A DNA stretch of 9,288 bases, from positions 1-9,288 of the forward strand of contig JAKLHH010000220.1 of assembly GCA_022710245.1 (NCBI GenBank), given 5' to 3'. Below are positions 1 to 9,120 of this stretch, piece by piece. The notes under the pieces are model-generated. The model did no database searches and had not been told where the DNA came from. It worked only from the letters and a program-made list of their open reading frames with translations. Made by a program: the position numbers and the translations under genes. Position 1 is the first letter of the stretch, and every line of letters begins with the position of its first letter. This DNA comes from Myxococcota bacterium. GTDB lineage: Bacteria; Myxococcota; Polyangia; GCA-2747355; JAKLHH01.

Positions 1-1440
1 CTCTGGCTGGCCATCGGGCTGGCCATCGGACTGGCCATGGCCGCGCTGGTCTCGCTCCCCGGCCAGGCCGCCGCGACGCCCGGCCCCCACCGGCGAGGGT
101 CGATCCGATCCATCTGGCAGGCCCCCTCCGGCGCTCGCCTCAGCGCAGAGGAGCGCCGCCAGCGCGATGCCGCGTACCATCAGCGCCTCGCCATCCGCAG
201 GCCGGCTGACCCTTCGTACGACCTCGGGGTGCGCGTCGTCTCCCGGGATGGCAAGTTCGTCTGGGGACGCGACCTCGATCTCAAGGTCACGCCGCAGGAG
301 GTGCGCCTGAAGCAGAGGGTCACGCTGGTCTTCCCGACGTCGATCGGGGCGGCAGCGCGCGCGAGCTTCCTGCAGCAGCTGCGCGACGGGGTGGAGCGGC
401 GGCTCGACGACCGCTTCGAGGTGGTGAGCCAGCAGGTGAAGCAGGTCGCGGGCCAGTGGCGGGTGGAGCAGGTGCGGCGACCTCTGCGGGTCGAGCTCGA
501 GCTCGTCGAGTCACCGGGGCGCGGCGTGACCACGCTCACGATCGAGCCCCACCAGCCGGGCAAGCGGATGAACGCGAGCGCGCTCCAGCTCGCGCCGCGC
601 CATGCCGCGCCGCAGGAGGAGGCGAGGCGCGTCCAGATCCTCGCCCACGAGATGGCTCACAACCTGCTCCAGTCCGTCGACGAGTACGCCGACACGAGGG
701 CGCCGCATCGGCGACTCCCGCGCCGCAAGGGTCTCCCGCCAGGCCTGATGGAGGAGAGCGCAGGCGATCGTGAGCTCTACCCCAGCAACGCGCTGCTCGT
801 CGCCCGCGCGCTGCGGAGCGCGCTCGGCGGACATCACGTCATCGTCCAGCGCCTCACCCCGACGCAGCGCGTGCAGCGGCTGCGGGAGGTGCTGGCGGCG
901 CGGGTAGGCCGGCCCTTGACCGAGCGCCCCGCGGACCCGGCGCGGCTCGGCTGGCTCTACGTCCGCGAGCTGCGACGCGCCCAGCACGAGGCGCTGATCC
1001 GGCGAGGGTTCCCGGCCGCCGCGAACCCGGGCGAGCCGTTCGGGGCCTTCACCCGCGGCCTCTCCATCTACCTCTCCTGGCGGGCCCTGGGGCGAGACGG
1101 GCTGCAGGGGCTGCTGCAGCCGGGTGACCAGCTGCAGTCCTTCCTGCTGGTCCGGCAGCTGGCCTGCCTGGTGGGCGAGGACCGCTTCGCTCCGCTGGTG
1201 CGGACGGGGTCGCCGGCGGAGGTGGCGCGGGCGCTGGTCGAGGCCCTGCCCGCCGCCGCTCGCGGCAGGGACGCCGAGGTGCATCGCTTCTTGTCGGGCT
1301 TCCTGAAGGCCCGCATGGGGACGCCGGGCGGGGTCACCCTCCTCGACGAGCTCACCCGGCGGCTCGGCAGCACCGCGGAGACGGCGGCGCTCCGCGCGAA
1401 GCTCGCTGCCATCCCCGGGGACCGGCTCTTCTGGGACTGA
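1..1440 (+). CDS. Secreted HExxH...DEY putative zinc metallopeptidase, 5' end outside window
   Basis: The frame is open from base 1, so the start lies upstream. The first ATG (37) would leave only MAALVSLPGQAAA, whereas reading from base 1 gives a hydrophobic LAIG-LAIG core ending in an AAA-type signal peptidase site, as in a Sec signal peptide. Counting from that ATG as residue 1, residues 204-217 read HEMAHNLLQSVDEY. The HExxH with DEY eight to ten residues after the first His matches the spacing I know from M64-type peptidases and related metzincin-like proteins. Met238 in GLM, 30 residues after His208, could be a Met-turn. If active, the protein would be a zinc endopeptidase in the periplasm or outside the cell; substrate unknown. 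Residues ~1-180 show no recognised domain, and ~270-467 look mostly helical. It converges on the TPR gene with 28 bp between stops. The gene is real; the enzymatic role is inferred from one motif. Confidence 0.8.
   Translation, partial: LWLAIGLAIGLAMAALVSLPGQAAATPGPHRRGSIRSIWQAPSGARLSAEERRQRDAAYHQRLAIRRPADPSYDLGVRVVSRDGKFVWGRDLDLKVTPQEVRLKQRVTLVFPTSIGAAARASFLQQLRDGVERRLDDRFEVVSQQVKQVAGQWRVEQVRRPLRVELELVESPGRGVTTLTIEPHQPGKRMNASALQLAPRHAAPQEEARRVQILAHEMAHNLLQSVDEYADTRAPHRRLPRRKGLPPGLMEESAGDRELYPSNALLVARALRSALGGHHVIVQRLTPTQRVQRLREVLAARVGRPLTERPADPARLGWLYVRELRRAQHEALIRRGFPAAANPGEPFGAFTRGLSIYLSWRALGRDGLQGLLQPGDQLQSFLLVRQLACLVGEDRFAPLVRTGSPAEVARALVEALPAAARGRDAEVHRFLSGFLKARMGTPGGVTLLDELTRRLGSTAETAALRAKLAAIPGDRLFWD
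7..40 (+). repeat. 12-bp tandem repeat in signal-peptide core
   Basis: The unit CTGGCCATCGGR occurs at 7-18 and 19-30, followed by a partial third copy at 31-40. Each unit is in frame and encodes Leu-Ala-Ile-Gly. It builds the hydrophobic core of the exported protein's leader, so gain or loss of a unit would change the core length by four residues without shifting frame. Confidence 0.7.
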
Positions 1441-1468
1441 GACGCCAGCCCCCGAGGACCGGGCGAGC

Positions 1469-2062
1469 TCAGGCCAGGAGCGCGAGGAGGCTCGCGACGG
1501 TCTCGCCGAGCTCGCGTCGGGCGGCCAGCTCCTCGAGCTCCTGTCGCACCTCCGCGCGCGCTGCCTTGCTGCGACAGCTGGCAGCGAGCTCCGCATAGAC
1601 GGCCCTGGCCTCCGCGTGCTCGCCGGCGAGGACGTGGCCGAGCGCGAGGTAGCGTCGGGCCCAGAGACGGTCGGCGGCCTTCAGGCCGGGCCGGGCGAGC
1701 AGGGAGGTCGCGCGCGTGCGCGCCAGCACGCCCTGCCCCGCCTCGACGAGGACGTGGAGGATGCTCAGCGAGACGCCGACGGCTGTGCTGCCGCTCCGCT
1801 CCACGGCCTCGTCGAAGGCCTGGCTGGCCTCCTGCAGCCGACCGGCGGCGGCGAGGAGCTCCCCGAGGAGCGAGAAGGCGACGCCGGGCGTGGTGATGTA
1901 GCGGTCCGTCCAGCGGAAGGCCGACTGCGGCGGGAAGCCCGCGAGCCGAGGAGCGAGCAGCTCCAGCGCCTGGGCCGCCCGCCCGCCGTCGCGGAGCTTG
2001 CGCGCCTTCTCCACCAGCGTGAAGAGCTGCTTCAGGGAGGGGACCTTCGATCGCGTGGGCAT
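1469..2062 (-). CDS. Small TPR-like repeat protein (197 aa), function unknown
   Basis: This is a helical, Ala/Leu-rich protein with TPR-like helix pairs. A first helix pair lies at residues ~12-42 (KARKLRDGGRAAQALELL), a clear TPR at ~59-91 (LGELLAAAGRLQEASQAFDEA), and another at ~133-165 (LALGHVLAGEHAEARAVYAEL). There is no signal peptide or membrane segment, so a cytosolic scaffold or protein-binding role is likely; the partner is unknown. The ATG at 2062 was chosen because AGGAGG (2067-2072) sits 4 nt upstream. The frame is open back to 2290, but that extension is Arg/Pro/Gly-rich and low in TPR character. It ends TGA at 1469, convergent with the peptidase-like gene. The protein is shorter than most multi-TPR proteins but looks complete. 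Confidence 0.8.
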   Translation of the reverse strand: MPTRSKVPSLKQLFTLVEKARKLRDGGRAAQALELLAPRLAGFPPQSAFRWTDRYITTPGVAFSLLGELLAAAGRLQEASQAFDEAVERSGSTAVGVSLSILHVLVEAGQGVLARTRATSLLARPGLKAADRLWARRYLALGHVLAGEHAEARAVYAELAASCRSKAARAEVRQELEELAARRELGETVASLLALLA

Positions 2063-2066
2063 CGCG

Positions 2067-2072
2067 CCTCCT
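2067..2072 (-). promoter_or_regulatory. Shine-Dalgarno site of the TPR gene
   Basis: A perfect AGGAGG on the minus strand, 4 nt before the ATG at 2062. It decides the start against the longer open frame reaching 2290. The spacing is slightly short but the match is full. Confidence 0.75.
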
Positions 2073-2310
2073 GTGAAGCCGACGATACGCGAAGGCCGGC
2101 CAGGGGGGCCAGGGCCATCGCCCTCTGCGCTGCGGGCGAGACGGACGGAGCAGCTGCCACTCGCCGACGTCAACCCTGTCGCATCTCGAGGAAGCACGCC
2201 TAGCCTGGCCACCGGGCTCGCGGGGCGACCGCCCGGAAAGCCACCGCGGGCTGGCCCGTGCGCACTGGCCCTCTTCCTGCAACGAACCACGACAGAGAGG
2301 CAACGATGCC

Positions 2311-2316
2311 AAGGAG
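2311..2316 (+). promoter_or_regulatory. Shine-Dalgarno site of the exported-protein gene
   Basis: AAGGAG, 6 nt before the ATG at 2323, ideal spacing. Together with the signal peptide that begins at this ATG, it fixes the start. Confidence 0.75.
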
Positions 2317-2322
2317 CTACCG

Positions 2323-3462
2323 ATGAAGCCAGCGTTGAGGTTGCTTGCGCTCCTGCTGACCGTGGGCACAGGAGAGGCCGCCCATGCAGAAGGATGGTTC
2401 GGCAGGGCGGTCGAGACCGCCAGGGCGGTGGAGAGCTTCAGGGCGGCTGACCGCTGGGTGCACGGCACGAGCGAGGCCCAGGGCCACAGCTCCTACGGAG
2501 ACTTCGAGCGCGCCCGAGGGAACTTCGCCGGCGGAGCGCTGCTCGACTGGGCGAGAGGGGCGCGAGGGCAGAAGGCCAGAGGCGCCGGCGACTACGTCGA
2601 GCCCGAGCGCGGAGGGAGCGCGACGAGCGCCGCGAGCGCCGCGAGCGCCGCGAAGGCCGAGGGGCCCGCTCCCCGCCTGCGAAACCCGCGCACGCTCCGT
2701 TCTCACCTGAGGCGCCTCGGCCGCCTCCTTCACCTTCACCGGGCGAAGCCGGACCAGGCCGAGGCCGCGGTCGAGGCTCGCGCCCCGCGAGCTCCCCAGG
2801 GCAGCGCCGAGGAGAGGGCCCTCCGTCGCTACGAGAAGTACTGGACCAAGCTCGACGCAGCCATCCGCCGCGGCAAGCTGCCATCGAACGCCTTCGCCAC
2901 GGCGCCGGTCCTCGGCGTGAAGGTCGGCGGCGGCGTGGGCGTGCAGGGGAGCGTGGGGGTCTTTGACGTGGTGGACGGCCGCGGCATGGAGCGCAAGGTG
3001 CTGCAGGTCGGCGGCGGCGTGAACGTGGGCAGCGTCGGCGCGTCGGTCTCGGCCAGCGCCGTGGCCCTCGACAACCGGCGGGGCACGACGACGCCCGCGC
3101 TGACGATCGGAGCGCGGGGGGTGGCCGAGCTCTCTCCGGGCGTCGGCTTCAGAGGCCACCTCGAGCGCGACCTCCGGGGTACCCTCGCCACGGGGGTCGG
3201 CTTCGTGCTGGGCAAGCAATACGGTCTGGGCGGCGAGCTGAACGTCACCACCCATATCCCCCTCGGGAGAGGGAAGCCGGGGCCGGTGCGTCAGATCGTG
3301 GACCAGGGGCTGGAGGCCGTGGCGCGCGCCAGGCAGTCACCCGGCGGCGCGACGATGAAGCAGCTCAGAGCGCTGCGGCAGGAGACCCACCGGCTGCTCC
3401 AGCAAGCGCACTCGACGGATCAGCCCATGTCCAGCAGGACCTGGTTCGCGCCCAAGAAGTAG
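2323..3462 (+). CDS. Exported protein with glycine-rich beta-type region (379 aa), unknown function
   Basis: I do not recognise the family. Residues 1-22 are a classical Sec signal peptide (MKPALRLLALLLTVG..., cleavage likely after AHA22), so the product is periplasmic, in the outer membrane or secreted. Residues ~23-190 are charged, Ala/Arg-rich and probably helical or flexible, with a three-fold Ser-Ala-Ala repeat at 102-110. Residues ~193-318 alternate Gly with Val, Ser or Thr (VKVGGGVGVQGSVGVFDV, LQVGGGVNVGSVGASVSAS, FRGHLERDLRGTLATGVGF, LGGELNVTTHI). This resembles consecutive amphipathic beta strands and could form a small barrel or beta solenoid. Residues 319-379 are a basic helical tail. 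It starts behind a good Shine-Dalgarno and ends with TAG immediately followed by in-frame TGA. It is divergent from the TPR gene and convergent with the lipoprotein gene. Confidence 0.8.
   Translation: MKPALRLLALLLTVGTGEAAHAEGWFGRAVETARAVESFRAADRWVHGTSEAQGHSSYGDFERARGNFAGGALLDWARGARGQKARGAGDYVEPERGGSATSAASAASAAKAEGPAPRLRNPRTLRSHLRRLGRLLHLHRAKPDQAEAAVEARAPRAPQGSAEERALRRYEKYWTKLDAAIRRGKLPSNAFATAPVLGVKVGGGVGVQGSVGVFDVVDGRGMERKVLQVGGGVNVGSVGASVSASAVALDNRRGTTTPALTIGARGVAELSPGVGFRGHLERDLRGTLATGVGFVLGKQYGLGGELNVTTHIPLGRGKPGPVRQIVDQGLEAVARARQSPGGATMKQLRALRQETHRLLQQAHSTDQPMSSRTWFAPKK
2626..2652 (+). repeat. 9-bp tandem repeat (3 copies) encoding Ser-Ala-Ala
   Basis: AGCGCCGCG is repeated three times, perfectly and in frame, giving residues 102-110 of the exported protein. 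It sits in the low-complexity linker ahead of the glycine-rich part. Slippage here would change linker length without a frameshift. Confidence 0.7.
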
Positions 3463-3470
3463 TGAACCGG

Positions 3471-3488
3471 GGCGCGGGCCGGGGCGCC
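3471..3488. terminator. Weak GC-rich hairpin between convergent genes
   Basis: GGCGC (3471-3475) can pair with GCGCC (3484-3488) around an 8-nt loop just after the exported-protein stop. There is no T-run on the plus side and the stem is short. It is a weak candidate, listed because it is the only structure in this convergent gap. Confidence 0.2.
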
Positions 3489-3496
3489 TCCTCATG

Positions 3497-3619
3497 TCAC
3501 TGCCCCAGGCAGAGCAGCCGCAACGACGAGACGCAGCTCACGGCCGCGCTGCAGAGGCGACCACCGCCCCCGTGCTGGACCAGTCCGTCGTTCTTCTTCG
3601 AGAGCGCGACGTTCTCTCA
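3497..3619 (-). other. Coding-like in-frame extension beyond the lipoprotein UGA
   Basis: After TGA (3617-3619) the lipoprotein frame runs 39 more sense codons to a second TGA at 3497-3499. By hand count 36 of 39 third positions are G or C, against about 26 of 39 first and 19 of 39 second positions. That is the pattern of true coding sequence at this G+C. The extension has three more Cys. Residues before the stop read SCPR, so a decoded UGA would give Cys-x-x-Sec. Alternatives are a recent nonsense mutation (TGG or CGA to TGA), a sequence error, ordinary readthrough, or chance. No convincing bacterial SECIS hairpin was found just downstream; only short stems exist. Confidence 0.4.
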
Positions 3620-4162
3620 GCGCGGGCAGGAGGCCTCGGTGCAGTGGCTCCAGCTCCATCCCGCGAACGCCGCCCGCCAGCCGCTCTGCCCCTCGACGCT
3701 GGCGACCTCCACCTGCACGCCGCCCATCTGGGAGTTCGAGCTCGAGTCCTCGGGGAAGCGCAGGCGGATCTCGCGGGTGGTGCCGTCGCTGCAGTCGCCC
3801 TCGAGCAGCAGCACCTGGTCGTCGCCGCTGCTCCAGTGGTCGCCGAGGAGGCAGACGAGCGAGGAGGAGTCTGGTGCGCTGACGACCGGGTCCACGCAGC
3901 TGTTGTCGCACGGCGTCCAGCCCGGATCTTTCGAGGTGAGGCTCGTTGCGCGGAACTTGCCGACGGTCCGCATGGTGCCGTCGTCCTGAAGGTCGAGCAC
4001 CGTCGCGCCGATGATGGGCCGGCCGCTCCCCATCAGGGTCACGCTCCAGAGACCGCTGAAGCGTGAGGCGACCGGGAGCTCACCGGGTGCGGCGGGCCGA
4101 TGATCGCAACCGAGGAGGCCGAGGCTCAGTCCCAGGCACGTGACGATGCGTAGACCAGTCAT
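3617..4162 (-). CDS. Cysteine-rich lipoprotein (181 aa to first stop), unknown function
   Basis: The N-terminus MTGLRIVTCLGLSLGLLGC is a lipoprotein signal peptide with lipobox LLGC. Cys19 would be lipidated and is followed by Asp20. In enterobacteria Asp at +2 retains lipoproteins in the inner membrane; whether that holds here is unknown. The mature part begins with a beta-rich stretch (GLWSVTL, TVLDLQDDGTMRTVGKF) and contains six further Cys (CDNSC, VC, DC, HC, SC), suggesting disulfides in an extracytoplasmic fold. The start at 4162 was chosen because the signal peptide begins there; no strong Shine-Dalgarno precedes it, and the open frame to 4270 adds a Pro/Arg-rich segment unlike a leader. 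The stop is TGA at 3617-3619, but the same frame stays coding-like to 3497 (separate entry). It is divergent from the kinase gene. Family not recognised. Confidence 0.7.
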   Translation of the reverse strand: MTGLRIVTCLGLSLGLLGCDHRPAAPGELPVASRFSGLWSVTLMGSGRPIIGATVLDLQDDGTMRTVGKFRATSLTSKDPGWTPCDNSCVDPVVSAPDSSSLVCLLGDHWSSGDDQVLLLEGDCSDGTTREIRLRFPEDSSSNSQMGGVQVEVASVEGQSGWRAAFAGWSWSHCTEASCPR

Positions 4163-4308
4163 GCGTGGGGGAACGCGGACTGCGCCACGACTATTCCGCG
4201 GGTGGTCCGCGGCGGGACCGTAGCGCTGCAGGGCTGGCGGGGCTTTCGGTCGCGGCGCTTGAGTTCTCATGTGAAACAGCGGATCCTCAGCGGCACCGAA
4301 GAGCCTCG
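4163..4308. promoter_or_regulatory. Divergent promoter region between lipoprotein and kinase genes
   Basis: These 146 bp must carry the upstream signals of both genes. TTGAGT (4259-4264) is a possible plus-strand -35, but its -10 partner is poor. GAAGAG (4298-4303), 5 nt before the ATG at 4309, is a modest Shine-Dalgarno for the kinase. No gene is supported. Confidence 0.35.
4196..4212. repeat. CCGCGG-GTGGT-CCGCGG paired palindromes
   Basis: Two copies of the six-base palindrome CCGCGG (4196-4201 and 4207-4212) flank a 5-nt spacer. They can form a perfect 6-bp hairpin with a 5-nt loop in RNA or serve as a two-fold protein site in DNA. Position in the divergent region, 34 bp from the lipoprotein start, fits an operator or 5'-leader hairpin; no regulator is identified. 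Confidence 0.4.
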
Positions 4309-5495
4309 ATGAGCGCGCCGGACGACATCAACGCACCCGCCCAGTTCTTCCTCTGCGTCCTCGACGCGAGCGGGCAGATCCTCCAGATCAACCGGCAGGC
4401 CGCCTCGGCTCTCGGCCGAGAGCCAGCGGGCCTGCTGGGGCTCGACTTCGTCGAGGCGGTGGTCTCGCCGCCGGACCGTCCTCTGGTCGCCGAGGCCCTG
4501 AGGGAGCTCGCCGGCGACGCGGCTCCGGAGGAGCGCGTCTTCGCGCTGCAGGGAGGCGCGGGGGCAGGTGGAGCTCGTCTGGCGGCGGTCTTCACGCCTC
4601 TGCCTGAGAAGGACGGCGCCGCCGGAGCCGTGGTGTGCGCCCAGCTCCCGCCCCTCACGAAGGCGCTCGACCACGGCGCGGACGCCACCGACCACGCCGC
4701 CTTCGAGCGGTTCTTCCGCGGCATCCCGGCGCCGGTGGCGCTCTCGAACATCGCCGACCTGAGCTTCGCGTACATCAACGACGCGTTCCGCACGGTCCTC
4801 GGCTACGCGCCCGAGGACATCCTCGGCAAGACCCCCGACGAGCTGCGCCTCTTCCCCGAGCTGACCCGGATGGGGCAGGCAGCGGCGACCGTCCTCGGCG
4901 GCGGAGGTCCGGTCGCCGGCATCGAGCTCAAGATCCGGCGCAAGGACGGCGAGCTCCTCGACGCGCTCTTCTCGGCCGACGTGATCAGCAACCAGGGGCA
5001 GCGGTACTTCCTCAGCGTGATGAACGACGTCTCCGCCCGCAAGGCCGCCGAGGCCGCGCTGCAGCGGAAGACAGAGGAGCTGGAGCGCTACTTCACCTCC
5101 AGCCTCGATCCGCTCTGCATCGTCGACGCCGAGGGCAGGTTCGTCCGCTTGAACCCCGAGTGGGAGAAGGCCCTCGGCTACGCGACCACCGAGCTGGAGG
5201 GCGTCTGCCTCCTCGAGCTCGTGCACCCCGACGACGCGCCGAGCGCCGCCGCGGCCCTTGGCGAGCTCGCGGCCGAGCAGCGGCCGTTGAGCTTCGAGCA
5301 GCGCTATCGTCGCAAGGACGGCGAGTACCGCTGGATCGAGTGGCGCGCGAGGCAGCAGGACGGCGTCATTCACGCCGCGGCTCGAGACATCACCGATCGA
5401 AGGCGAGCGGCGGAGGCGCTGCGGGCCAGCGAGGAGAAGCATCGGCTGGTGATCGAGAACAGCCACGACATCATCTACTCGAGCAGCCTCGAGGG

Positions 5496-7531
<2,036 letters not shown>

Positions 7532-7535
<4 letters not shown>

Positions 7536-7638
7536 GCCTCGTCGGCCGCCAGCGCTAGCGGAGCAGTCAGCGACGCTGCGGGTGGTACCCACTTCCTCCT
7601 CAGCTCGCTGGCCGCCATCCGCTCGGCCCGAGGCTCAC
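7532..7638. terminator. Nested inverted repeats between convergent kinase and catalase genes
   Basis: GTGAGCCTCG (7532-7541, overlapping the kinase stop) is perfectly complementary to CGAGGCTCAC (7629-7638). GGCC at 7544-7547 can pair with GGCC at 7625-7628, and GCCAGCG (7548-7554) with CGCTGGC (7606-7612). That is about 21 pairs of nested stem spanning almost the whole 115-bp gap. Inside lies CAGCG-A-CGCTG (7568-7578). There is no T-run, so if it ends transcription it would be a bidirectional structured terminator of non-standard form. The function is inferred from position; the complementarity is seen directly. Confidence 0.4.
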
Positions 7639-7650
7639 GATCTTCGACGG

Positions 7651-9108
7651 CTACTTCGGGACCTCGCTCAGCGAGATCGCCATCGCGCTCGCCACGCCCT
7701 CGCCGTAGGCCGGGTCCGCCTTGAGGCAGTTGCCGGCATGGCGGAGCTTGATCTCCCTCGGCGCGTCGCCCATGGCCCGGGCGGTGTTCTCGAAGAGGAC
7801 CTTCTGCTGCGCCGGCGACATCAAGCGGAAGAGCATCCCGGGCTGCGTGTAGTAGTCCTCGTCCTGGCGATGGTTCCAGTGGTCGGCCGCGCCCTCGAGG
7901 CTGAGCGGCGGCTCACGGAAGTCGGGCTGCTCTCGCCACTCACCGGTGCTGTTCGGCTCGTAGCCGAGCGTCGCGCCATGGTTGCCGTCGACCCGCATCT
8001 GGCCGTCGCGGTGGTAGCTGTGCACCGGACAGCGCGGCGCGTTCACGGGGATCGTGTGGTGATTGACGCCGAGGCGGTAGCGCTGGGCGTCGCCGTAGGA
8101 GAAGAGCCGCCCCTGCAGCATCTTGTCCGGCGAGAAGCCGATGCCCGGCACCACGTTCGCCGGGTTGAAGGCTGACTGCTCGACCTCGGCGAAGTAGTTC
8201 TCCGGGTTCCTGTTGAGCTCGAGGACGCCGACCTCGATGAGCGGGTAGTCCTTGTGGAGCCAGACCTTGGTCAGGTCGAACGGGTTGTAGGGGCACCTGG
8301 CCGCGTCCTTCTCGGGCATCACCTGGATGAACAGCTTCCAGCGCGGGAGCTCGCCCCGCTCGATCGCCTCGTAGAGGTCGCGCTGGTGGCTCTCGCGGTC
8401 CTTGCCGACGAGCGCCTCGGCCTCGGCGTCGGTCAGGTTCTTGATGCCCTGCTGGGTGTGGAAGTGGAACTTCACCCAGCACCGCTCGCCCTTCGCGCTG
8501 ATCAGGCTGAAGGTGTGGCTCCCGAACATGTGCATGTGGCGGTAGCTCGCCGGGATGCCGCGCTCGCTCATCGTGATGGTGATCTGGTGCAGCGCCTCGG
8601 GCAGCGACGTCCAGAAGTCCCAGTTGTTCTTCGCGCTGCGCAGGTTGGTGCGCGGGTCGCGCTTCACCGCGTGGTTGAGGTCCGGGAACTTGAGCGGGTC
8701 GCGCAGGAAGAAGACCGGCGTGTTGTTGCCGACGAGGTCCCAGTTCCCCTCCTCGGTGTAGAACTTGATCGCCGCGCCCCGGATGTCGCGCTCCGCGTCG
8801 GCCGCGCCGCGCTCGCCGGCCACCGTCGAGAAGCGCAGGAAGAGCTCGGTCTGCTTGCCGACCCGGGCGAAGACCTTGGCCCTGGTGTAGCGGGTGATGT
8901 CGTGGGTCACCGTGAAGGTGCCGTAGGCGCCGGAGCCCTTCGCGTGCATGCGGCGCTCGGGGATCACCTCGCGGTCGAAGTGGGCGAGCTTCTCCAGGAA
9001 CCAGATGTCCTGGAGCAGCTGCGGGCCCCGCGGGCCGGCGGTCATCACGTTCTGGTTGTCGACGACGGGCGCGCCGGCGACCGTGGTCAGCTTCTTCTCC
9101 TCGCTCAT
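7651..9108 (-). CDS. katA: Haem catalase, small-subunit monofunctional type (485 aa)
   Basis: Converts hydrogen peroxide to water and oxygen in the cytoplasm; no export signal. Length and residues fit the small-subunit (clade 3 type) monofunctional catalases. The catalytic His55 is in [15 protein letters not shown], the distal Asn128 in [14 protein letters not shown], and the proximal haem ligand Tyr338 in [15 protein letters not shown]. Other family blocks are intact: [63 protein letters not shown]. The start at 9108 (MSEEKKLTT) follows GAGGAG by 6 nt; the frame is open to 9279, but that extension is Gly/Arg-rich and encoded by the homopolymer region. It is convergent with the kinase and has its own promoter region, so is probably transcribed alone. 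Oxidative-stress control would be usual, but no regulator site is identified. The symbol reflects the family (katA/katE naming varies); the function is near certain. Confidence 0.97.
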   Translation of the reverse strand: MSEEKKLTTVAGAPVVDNQNVMTAGPRGPQLLQDIWFLEKLAHFDREVIPERRMHAKGSGAYGTFTVTHDITRYTRAKVFARVGKQTELFLRFSTVAGERGAADAERDIRGAAIKFYTEEGNWDLVGNNTPVFFLRDPLKFPDLNHAVKRDPRTNLRSAKNNWDFWTSLPEALHQITITMSERGIPASYRHMHMFGSHTFSLISAKGERCWVKFHFHTQQGIKNLTDAEAEALVGKDRESHQRDLYEAIERGELPRWKLFIQVMPEKDAARCPYNPFDLTKVWLHKDYPLIEVGVLELNRNPENYFAEVEQSAFNPANVVPGIGFSPDKMLQGRLFSYGDAQRYRLGVNHHTIPVNAPRCPVHSYHRDGQMRVDGNHGATLGYEPNSTGEWREQPDFREPPLSLEGAADHWNHRQDEDYYTQPGMLFRLMSPAQQKVLFENTARAMGDAPREIKLRHAGNCLKADPAYGEGVASAMAISLSEVPK

Positions 9109-9114
9109 GGCTGG

Positions 9115-9120
9115 CTCCTC
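9115..9120 (-). promoter_or_regulatory. Shine-Dalgarno site of the catalase gene
   Basis: GAGGAG on the minus strand, 6 nt before the ATG at 9108. A second purine-rich stretch (GAGGAA) lies just upstream. It supports 9108 over longer in-frame starts. Confidence 0.75.

Larger units (their letters stand above)
2063..2322. promoter_or_regulatory. Divergent intergenic region between TPR gene and exported-protein gene
   Basis: These 260 bp separate two divergent starts and must hold both promoters. On the minus strand TTGACG (2168-2173) is a good -35-type hexamer for the TPR gene, but no convincing -10 follows at 16-18 nt. No clear sigma-70 pair is visible for the plus-strand gene. The palindrome GGCCGGCC and GGCCAGGG direct copies near 2094-2117 are the only other visible structure. 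No gene is supported here. Confidence 0.35.

Noticed and set aside
1441..1468. Terminator between the peptidase-like and TPR genes
   Set aside because: The 28-bp gap has no inverted repeat of useful length and no T-run.
2063..2290. 76-residue N-terminal extension of the TPR protein
   Set aside because: Composition is Gly/Arg/Pro-rich without TPR pattern, and a full AGGAGG sits just before the internal ATG at 2062.
2317..3255. A 312-codon minus-strand open frame opposite the exported protein
   Set aside because: The plus strand has a Shine-Dalgarno, signal peptide and coherent composition; the minus frame covers the plus gene's start and has none of these.
3560..3616. SECIS element after the lipoprotein UGA
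   Set aside because: Only short stems are possible (GAGA/CTCT-type four-base pairs and GGAC-TG-GTCC with too small a loop), not a bacterial SECIS hairpin at the expected distance.
3494..4066. A 190-codon plus-strand open frame opposite the lipoprotein gene
   Set aside because: Its codon first positions coincide with the lipoprotein's G/C-rich third positions, the usual antisense shadow. It has no Shine-Dalgarno or recognisable domain, while the minus strand has a clear lipobox signal.
4635..5495. Upstream extension of the kinase's C-terminal reading frame
   Set aside because: It is Arg/Pro-rich and out of frame with the clear PAS domains encoded there in the other frame; real coding in this frame begins at the frameshift.
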